Assembly (NCBI RefSeq): GCF_003635165.1
Contig: NZ_ML058615.1
Location: 124,001-188,000, forward strand
Origin: Burkholderia sp. Nafp2/4-1b
GTDB lineage: Bacteria > Pseudomonadota > Gammaproteobacteria > Burkholderiales > Burkholderiaceae
Direction: 5' to 3'
Length of the DNA: 64,000 bases
This document shows positions 57,788 to 64,000 of the stretch, in pieces. The notes beneath the pieces were generated by a model. The model did not search any database. It was not told the origin of the DNA and worked only from the letters and a program-made list of their open reading frames with translations. The position numbers were made by a program, and so were the translations under genes. The first letter of the stretch is position 1, and every line of letters begins with the position of its first letter.

Positions 57788-60766
57788 GTGAAACGACAGA
57801 TCCTCAAGACCATTCTCTTTGCCATGCCCAAGGTCATCGACCTGACGGCACGCCGCTTCCCTGCCTATCGCGATCGGCTCAAGGAGCGCGATCTCGTCGC
57901 GTGGATCGGGCTCATGGATCAAAGCATCGGTCGCGTCATCAAGATCAAGAACGGCCGCATCCGGTCGTGTGCGGGCAGGCATCCTCAGCCCGACGTGCGC
58001 ATGCAATTCAAGGACGTGGCCACCGCGCTGAAATTCCTCTCCGCCAGCCCGGACTACCTGGATATCATCCATGCGGCGAAAAACTTCAAGGTGGTCACTG
58101 AAGGCGACGATGCGTTGCTGGTGTGGTTCATGCAGACGCTGAGCATGATGCAGACCATCAGCCTGCCGATGGGTACGGCGATGCGCGACGGCACGCAGCG
58201 CTACACCACGTGCACCAATGGCGGCCCGTTATTCGTGTACGTGAAAGATGGACGCATCGTTCGCGTGACGCCCGTCGATCTCGACAACAAGGATGCACGC
58301 AGCTGGGAGATCCAAGCGCGCGGACGCCGTTTCAGCCCGCCACGGCGTGGCCTCGTCGCGCCGCACGCATTGGCGATCAAGTCGCTCGTCTATTCGGAAA
58401 AGCGCATCCTTCATCCGATGAAGCGAGTCGATTTCGACCCGGACGGCGAGCGCAATCCGCAAAACCGCGGCAAGTCTGGCTATGTGCCGATCAGCTGGGA
58501 CGAGGCGTTGGATATCGTCGCGAAGGAGATCAATCGGCAAAAGCGGGTTCACGGTCCGGGCTCCATCACGTTTCCGATGTCGTCGCACCATCAGTGGGGC
58601 AATATCGGCTACTACCTCAGCGCGTTGACGCGTTTTGCCAACCTGATCGGTTTCACCCGGGTGGCCGCGAATCCGGACAGCTGGGAAGGGTGGTACTGGG
58701 GCGCCATGCATCACTTCGGCAACTCGATGCGCGTTGGCGTGCCGTCCGGCTATGGCGGAATCGAGGATTGCCTGAAGGAAGCCGAAATGATCGTCTTCTG
58801 GTCCAGCGACCCGGAAAGCACGAATGGCGCGTACGCCGGATTCGAAGGTACGCCGCGGCGTCTTTGGGCCAAGGAACTCGGAATCGAGTTCGTCCATATC
58901 GATCCGCACTGCAATCCGACTGCGCAGTTGCTGGGCGGGCGATGGATTCCGGTCCGGCCGCAAACGGATGCGGCCCTCGCCACGGCCATCATGTATGTAT
59001 GGCTGATGGAGGACCTGTACGACAAGGATTACGTCGCTAATCGCACGACCGGGTTCGACGAATGGCGGGCCTACCTGACGGGCGAGACGGATGGCGTGCC
59101 CAAAACGCCCGAATGGCAGGAGCTGGAAACCGGCGTGCCGGCCAAGGACGTTCGAGCCCTGGCGCGGCGGTGGGGAAACAAGAAGGTGTATCTCGCCGTC
59201 GGCATGACGGGCGCGGGATTCGGTGGAGCGGGACGCGGTGCGACCGGGGCCCAATGGGCGCGCTGCATGATCATGATGATGGCGATGCAGGGGTGGGGCA
59301 AACCGGGCGTCAACTTCGGCTGCCTCGAAATCGGCGTGCCGCACGATCTGAATTTCTACTTTCCAGGCTACGCGGACGGCGGGATGTCGGGCGAGCTCGC
59401 GTGGACCGCGAACGCCGTGAACAACTATCAACGCATGCCGCACATCCTGACGATGAATCCCGTCAAGCAGATGGTGCCCCGGCAGCAGTTGCCCGATGCA
59501 ATCATCAACGGCCACGCGACAGGCTACCTGTGGGACGGCATGTCGCAGGAAGCGCAATTCGCGCCGTTCAGTTACCCGATGCCCGGTTATTCGCCGATCC
59601 GCATGATCTATCGCTATGGCGGCTCCGCGTTCAGCACCGTCACGAAGGCAGGGCGCTGGGCCGATGCTTACCGTCACCCGAGCATCGAGTTCGTGGTCAA
59701 TCAGTCGATCTGGATGGAAGGCGAGGCGACGTTCGCCGATATCATTCTGCCGGCATGCACATCGCTGGAGCGGTGGGACATCGGCGAATGGTCGAATTCC
59801 GGCGGCTACGCGCATCACGGCTTCAATACGGTCAATCACCGCATGATCACGCTGCAGCACAAGTGCATCGAGCCTTTGGGCGAGTCCCGCTCCGACTACG
59901 ACATCTTCACCGCCATTCTGACCCGTCTGGGACTTGGCGGCGTGTTCACCGAGGGCTGCGGCGAGCTGGACTGGGTCAAGCGGGTTTTCGACTCGTCGGA
60001 TTTGCCGGATCACATTTCGTGGCGTGAGTTCTGCCGTAAAGGCTACTTCGTCGTGCCGACCGAAAAACCGGAATTGCGACATCCGGTGGACATGCGCTGG
60101 TTCGCGGAAGGCCGGCGCAAGGATCTGCAGGAGCCGCATCCGATGCCGTCGCAATATGCCGAGAAATTCGGCATGGGCCTGCAGACGCCCAGCGGCAAGC
60201 TCGAGTTCGTGCCCGAGTTGCTGAAGCGGCACACGGCGGACAACCCGGAGCGACCGGCGGTGAACCGATACATCCCGTCCTGGGAGGGCTTGCGCTCTCC
60301 ACTGGCACAGCGGTATCCGCTGCAACTGATCGCCACGCACAGCCGTTACAGCTTTCACACCCACTGCGACGGCAAGAACTCCTCGGTCAACAGCATCGAG
60401 GATCATCGTGCGTTGATTGGCGGACATCGCTTCTGGCTGCTGAGGCTCGGTGCCGTCGACGCGGCGGCCCGCGGCATTGCCCATCGCGATCTCGTCAAGG
60501 TCTACAACGACCGCGGTGCGGTGATCTGCGCGGCCGATGTATCGCCGCTGGTCACTGCCGGGGTAGTCAAGTCGTACGAGGCGAGCGCTGAATTCCAGTT
60601 GATCGAATTGGACGGGGAGTGCGTCGAAATTGGCGGCTGCATGAACCTGCTGACCCCCGATCGGCCGCAGACGGCGGGTACCAGCAGCATGAGTCCGAAT
60701 TCATGTCTGGTGCAGGTGGAAAAGTGGAAAAGCGCGGATGCGTTCCTGATCCGTCGCGCAGCGTGA
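57788..60766 (+). CDS. Molybdopterin oxidoreductase of the pyrogallol transhydroxylase/resorcinol hydroxylase family with N-terminal SCP2-like domain
   Basis: A 992-residue protein. Residues 1-125 resemble an SCP2 lipid-binding domain (GRVIKIKNGRI, PDVRMQFKDVATALKFL, KVVTEGDDALL). Residues 135-990 follow the large subunit of Pelobacter transhydroxylase throughout (GGPLFVYVKDGRI, NPDSWEGW, GGCMNLLTPDR). His267, Asp297, the Mo-ligand Ser298 and Tyr528 sit at spacings equal to my memory of its His144, Asp174, Ser175 and Tyr404, so activity is probable. No Fe-S cysteine motif precedes the Mo domain, as in that family, and there is no Tat signal. The GTG 57788 start is uncertain (TTG at 57776 is in frame). 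It should hydroxylate a phenolic ring without O2. Confidence 0.82.
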   Translation: MKRQILKTILFAMPKVIDLTARRFPAYRDRLKERDLVAWIGLMDQSIGRVIKIKNGRIRSCAGRHPQPDVRMQFKDVATALKFLSASPDYLDIIHAAKNFKVVTEGDDALLVWFMQTLSMMQTISLPMGTAMRDGTQRYTTCTNGGPLFVYVKDGRIVRVTPVDLDNKDARSWEIQARGRRFSPPRRGLVAPHALAIKSLVYSEKRILHPMKRVDFDPDGERNPQNRGKSGYVPISWDEALDIVAKEINRQKRVHGPGSITFPMSSHHQWGNIGYYLSALTRFANLIGFTRVAANPDSWEGWYWGAMHHFGNSMRVGVPSGYGGIEDCLKEAEMIVFWSSDPESTNGAYAGFEGTPRRLWAKELGIEFVHIDPHCNPTAQLLGGRWIPVRPQTDAALATAIMYVWLMEDLYDKDYVANRTTGFDEWRAYLTGETDGVPKTPEWQELETGVPAKDVRALARRWGNKKVYLAVGMTGAGFGGAGRGATGAQWARCMIMMMAMQGWGKPGVNFGCLEIGVPHDLNFYFPGYADGGMSGELAWTANAVNNYQRMPHILTMNPVKQMVPRQQLPDAIINGHATGYLWDGMSQEAQFAPFSYPMPGYSPIRMIYRYGGSAFSTVTKAGRWADAYRHPSIEFVVNQSIWMEGEATFADIILPACTSLERWDIGEWSNSGGYAHHGFNTVNHRMITLQHKCIEPLGESRSDYDIFTAILTRLGLGGVFTEGCGELDWVKRVFDSSDLPDHISWREFCRKGYFVVPTEKPELRHPVDMRWFAEGRRKDLQEPHPMPSQYAEKFGMGLQTPSGKLEFVPELLKRHTADNPERPAVNRYIPSWEGLRSPLAQRYPLQLIATHSRYSFHTHCDGKNSSVNSIEDHRALIGGHRFWLLRLGAVDAAARGIAHRDLVKVYNDRGAVICAADVSPLVTAGVVKSYEASAEFQLIELDGECVEIGGCMNLLTPDRPQTAGTSSMSPNSCLVQVEKWKSADAFLIRRAA

Positions 60767-60776
60767 GGAGCACACG

Positions 60777-61658
60777 ATGAGCAAATGGAATCTGGTTATC
60801 AAGGTCGGGCAATGCGAGAACTGCCAGAACTGCGTCATCGCGGCGCGCGACGAGCATGTCGGCAATGACTTTCCCGGGTATGCCGCGCCTGCCGCGGCCG
60901 GCGCCGAAAGCCCCATTCGCATCCTGCGCCGCGTGCAGGGCGAGTCCCACATGGTCGAAACGACGTACTTGCCGGTGATGTGTAATCACTGCGACGACGC
61001 GCCCTGCATGCGCGTCGGCGGCGACGCGATCCGCAAGCGATCCGACGGCATCGTCATCATCGATCCGGACAAGGCCCGAGGGCGCACGGACATCGTCAAG
61101 GCCTGCCCGTACAAGGCGATCGTCTGGAACGAGGAGCTGCAGCTGCCGCAGACCTGGATCTTCGACGCGCATCTGCTCGATCAAGGCTGGTCACACCCGC
61201 GTTGTCAGCAGTCGTGCCCGACCGAGGTGTTCGAAGCGGTCAGGCTCGATGACGCGTCGATGGCCGAGAAGGCTCGGCGCGAGGGCCTCAGGGTGCTGCA
61301 GCCGAACTTCGGGACGAAGCCACGCGTGTGGTACAGCGGCCTGGAGCGATGGGACACCTGCTTCATCGGGGGAAGCGTGAGCGCGCAGATTGGCGATGTG
61401 ATCGAATGCATCGCGGGTGCGGAAGTGACCCTGTACAGCGGCGATTGGAAGGTGGCCGAAACGGTGTCGGACGGCTTCGGCGATTTCCGGTTTGGTGGCC
61501 TGAAGAAGGACAGCGGCGTCTACAAGGTCGAAATCCGTCATGCACACGGGGAGGCTTCGCGCCAGTGCGAACTGGGCGAAAGCGCGTACGTTGGCGAACT
61601 CCGCCTTGCCCCGTCTTCACGCAATATCGCGAATGACGAACTCCATTCCGTTGCGTGA
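60777..61658 (+). CDS. Fe-S small subunit of the transhydroxylase-like molybdoenzyme, with one cluster site lost
   Basis: A 293-residue partner of the preceding molybdoenzyme. It has ferredoxin-type cysteines at 13, 16, 19, then 69, 72, 77, 110, and 143, 147, followed by a transthyretin-like C-terminal domain (GDVIECIAGAEVTLYSGDW, then FGDFRFGGL), exactly the plan of transhydroxylase beta subunits. In that family the fourth cysteine of motif I and a CxxC near 127/130 are also present; here they are Ala23, Trp127 and Asp130. These three belong to one [4Fe-4S] cluster, so two clusters should remain. It starts at ATG 60777 behind GAGGAG, 10 bp after the large subunit. Confidence 0.85.
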   Translation: MSKWNLVIKVGQCENCQNCVIAARDEHVGNDFPGYAAPAAAGAESPIRILRRVQGESHMVETTYLPVMCNHCDDAPCMRVGGDAIRKRSDGIVIIDPDKARGRTDIVKACPYKAIVWNEELQLPQTWIFDAHLLDQGWSHPRCQQSCPTEVFEAVRLDDASMAEKARREGLRVLQPNFGTKPRVWYSGLERWDTCFIGGSVSAQIGDVIECIAGAEVTLYSGDWKVAETVSDGFGDFRFGGLKKDSGVYKVEIRHAHGEASRQCELGESAYVGELRLAPSSRNIANDELHSVA

Positions 61659-61670
61659 TCCGAGCGCCGC

Positions 61671-61695
61671 GGTTCCGTCACCTCGTGACGGAACC
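61671..61695. terminator. Perfect hairpin between convergent genes
   Basis: GGTTCCGTCA and TGACGGAACC form a 10-bp perfect stem with a 5-nt loop (CCTCG), 12 bp after the small-subunit stop and 49 bp before the end of the convergent GcvT-type gene. There is no T tract on either strand, so it may stabilise 3' ends or act as a weak two-way terminator. Confidence 0.5.
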
Positions 61696-61744
61696 ATCTC
61701 GCGCGATTCGTGCGGCCGTCCGATCCTGGCGGCGGCCGCATGCG

Positions 61745-64000
61745 TCAGCTGCGAACGCGCGACTTCTGAGGATCGTAAAAGACGGGGGCAGTCACCCGCG
61801 CGTCGATGCGTTTCTGCTGGCCGTCAAGCTTGCCGACGTGGAGCACGTCGCCTGGCTGCGCGTGATGCACGTCGATTCGTGCGGAGTGCGATGTTCGTGC
61901 CGAGGATCGGCGAGCGCATGCCGCTCGTGACGACACCAACCTGCGCCCGCCCGTCGTGCACGCAATCGCCATGATGGGCCGGCTCGTTGCCGGCGAGTTC
62001 CAGCCCGACCAGCCGGCGATGCGGATGCGCGCTACGGCGCAGCAGCGCGTCCCGCCCGACGAAGTCGTCGGTCTTCGTGTTGAGCGGAACGCTGAATCCG
62101 ATGCCGGCCTCGAACGGATCGGTTTCGTCGGTGAATTCGTATCCGGCGAACACGAGCCCGGCTTCGATCCGCAGCAGGTCGAGCGCATCGAGGCCGAGCG
62201 GCACGAGCCCGTGCGGTTGACCTTCCGCCCAGATCGCGTCCCATACGGCCTCTGCATCGCGCGGATGACACCAGACCTCGTAGCCGAGTTCGCCGGTGTA
62301 GCCGGTCCTGCTGACGATGACGGGGCAGCCGTCGTCGCCGCCGAGGCGGCCGATCAGGAAGCGGAACCAGCCGAGGCTGTCGAGCGACGGTTGCGTCGCG
62401 GGCGTCCGGACCAGCGCGCGCAGGATCTCGCGGCTGCGCGGCCCTTGCACCGCGACATTGTGGATCTGGTCGGACGACGACTTGATCCATGCCTTCATGC
62501 CGAGCCTCTCCGCCTGCTCGCGCAGCCAGATACCGGCGAAATCGTCGCCGCAGATCCAGCGGAACGTGTCGAGGCCGAGCCGCATCAGCGTGCCGTCGTC
62601 GAGCATGCCGCCGTGCGGATGGCACATCGCCGAGTACACGACCTGGCCGACCGCGAGCCTGCGCACGTCACGCGTCAGGCAGTATTGCAGCAGCGCCTCG
62701 GCGTCGGGACCGACGACGTCGAACTTGCGCAACGCGGACAGATCGATGATCGCCGCGCGCTCGCGACAGCCGTAGTATTCGTCGATCGCGCCGTAGCCGT
62801 CGAAGCGCGCCGGCAGGTGCCAGCCGCGATAGTCGACGAATTGTCGCGTGAGCGCCGTCGTGCGCGAGTGGAAGCCCGATTGGCGCGTCAGCACGGGCAG
62901 CGCGTCGGGTGTGGATCTGAGAGCGGTGGACATAGTGAAGCGCGCTTCGCTTGAGTAGGTTCGGATCCGGATGTCGGTCGGTTGCCACGCGTTTGCGGAA
63001 TCGATGTCGTCGGGGCACGACGTGCTGACGCAGAGCAGCGGCTTCAACGCGCGCATCAGCACGTAGTCGCCCGGGCGCGACCACGGTTCATCGATCGTCA
63101 TCTGCCCGTGCGCGTCGATCGCGGTGTTGAAGAAGAAATTGATTGCCGGCCAGCCGGGGCGCGCGGCGACGCCGTAATCGGCGAGCGCCGCGCTGATGTT
63201 GTCGCTGCAGTTCGGATGGCCCGGGTAGCCTTGCGTTTCGTAATAGCGTGCCGTGCAGGCGAGCGCGAACGTGTCGTGCCGGCCGACGGTGTCGTGCACG
63301 ACTTCCAGCATCGGCTGCATCAGCTGGTCGAAGAATCGTGCATACAGTCCGGGCAGCGGATACGCATGGCCGTTCAGCGTGCGCGTGACGGTCGGATCGA
63401 TGCCGACTTCCTGATGGCGGCCGAGTGCGTCGAGATCGAATGCGACGAAATCGGAGCATTGCCTGCCATCGACGTCGACGATCTGGATGTACTCGCCGGC
63501 AGCCACCGTGTAAGCGACGGCGGTGCCTGGACGGATCACGAAATCGGCGAGCGGATCGGCGAGCGGCGCACTCGTCTGAGTGGCAGCGGACGTTCGCGCG
63601 CGCACGACGGACAGCTCCAGTTCCGTCGCGGGCCGGCCGGCCTGGTCCACGGGCACGGGGCCGCCCGGCGCCGCGACGATCGCGACGAGCGGCTCCGTCG
63701 CGACGAACGTGCGCGCGCAGCCGGCATGGGTGTCGCCGGACCAGAGGATCGCACCCGCCGGCAACGGCGCACCGGTCAGCCCGTGTCGTTCGAACAGCGT
63801 CGTGACATCCCGTTGTGCGGCGCAACCGCCGTTCAGGCGTTCGGAGATGAAGCGCGCGCCGTCGTCGGGCGTCAGGTCGAGCGCGGCAAGCGCGCTGCCG
63901 CCGTCATGCACGCGCAAGGCGAGCAGTTCGGCCCGCTGCCGGCCCTCGACATCGATCACCTGCAGCGTGTCGCCGGCATCGAGCATGACGGCGGCGAGCC
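61745..64000 (-). pseudogene. DUF1989-DUF1989-GcvT (aminomethyltransferase-like) fusion with 3' frameshift, 5' end outside the window
   Basis: The frame is open past the right edge. Domains in order are a DUF1989-like unit (GDTLQVIDVEGRQ), a second complete DUF1989 (AGEYIQIVDVDGRQCSDF, CTARYYETQGYPGHPNCSDN), then a GcvT-type folate-binding aminomethyltransferase (YGAIDEYYGCRERAAIIDLS, RTGYTGELGYEVWC, VGVVTSGMRSPILGTNIAL). After IAL the frame turns into arginine-rich sequence and stops at 61824. The expected ending (ARIDVHHAQPGDV, VGKLDGQQKRID, FYDPQK) continues in the next frame to a stop at 61745. One extra base near 61883-61884 explains it. This is a recent mutation or a sequence error. The substrate is unknown. 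Confidence 0.8.

Noticed and set aside
58229..60484. A 751-codon minus-strand frame opposite the molybdoenzyme large subunit
   Set aside because: Shadow of a confidently recognised gene, with no motif and no ribosome-binding site.
1..64000. Search for tRNA, rRNA, CRISPR arrays, insertion sequences, prophage genes or attachment sites
   Set aside because: No cloverleaf, repeat-spacer array, transposase, integrase or phage structural gene could be recognised. Gene density and composition are uniform.

Overview
The window is GC-rich, densely coded DNA of the type found on the secondary replicons of Burkholderia and close relatives. The evidence is the strong GC3 bias, many LysR/TetR/GntR/LacI-controlled catabolic operons, a Burkholderia-type trimeric porin, a tcuRABC cluster and an hpa meta-cleavage operon with hpaG split into hpaG1/hpaG2. 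I see no rRNA, tRNA, CRISPR array, insertion sequence or replication origin. It reads as a chain of small accessory catabolic and envelope modules.

Left part (1-16 kb). The 3' end of a HutC-like repressor is followed by a minus-strand operon of HMG-CoA-lyase-like enzyme, CaiB/BaiF CoA-transferase and MFS transporter, with a divergent LysR and a long inverted repeat between them. Next is a sugar-acid module: XylD-like dehydratase, XylX-like second dehydratase, LacI regulator and ACS-type MFS permease, with three GntR/IdnR-like 16-bp operators. Then comes tcuR-tcuA-tcuB-tcuC for tricarballylate/citrate oxidation.

Middle (16-38 kb). A 1151-residue zinc-ribbon/class III cyclase/ATPase/TPR protein is followed by a patatin-like lipase and an HD-type hydrolase. 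The homoprotocatechuate operon hpaG1-G2-E-D-F-H-I follows, with divergent hpaR and a terminator, but without hpaBC or hpaX in the window. A GntR-controlled operon of unknown substrate comes next: two cupins, CoA-transferase, enoyl-CoA hydratase, AtuA-like fusion and acyl-CoA dehydrogenase. It is trailed by a YbhB protein, an SMP-30-like periplasmic protein and a porin.

Right part (38-64 kb). Two closely related TetR regulators bracket a single minus-strand transcription unit that joins an RND tripartite efflux pump to PqiABC (MCE-type envelope lipid transport). After an AI-2E/PerM-type permease comes the most unusual locus (52.5-61.7 kb): an extradiol dioxygenase, an FAH-family hydrolase, an acyl-CoA synthetase and an OmpW porin, followed by a two-subunit molybdopterin enzyme of the pyrogallol transhydroxylase/resorcinol hydroxylase family. 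Its large subunit carries an extra N-terminal SCP2-like domain, and its small subunit has lost three of the four cysteine ligands of one Fe-S cluster. The window ends in a DUF1989-GcvT fusion gene with an apparent one-base frameshift near its 3' end.

All functional calls are from reading motifs and gene order by eye; no database search was run.
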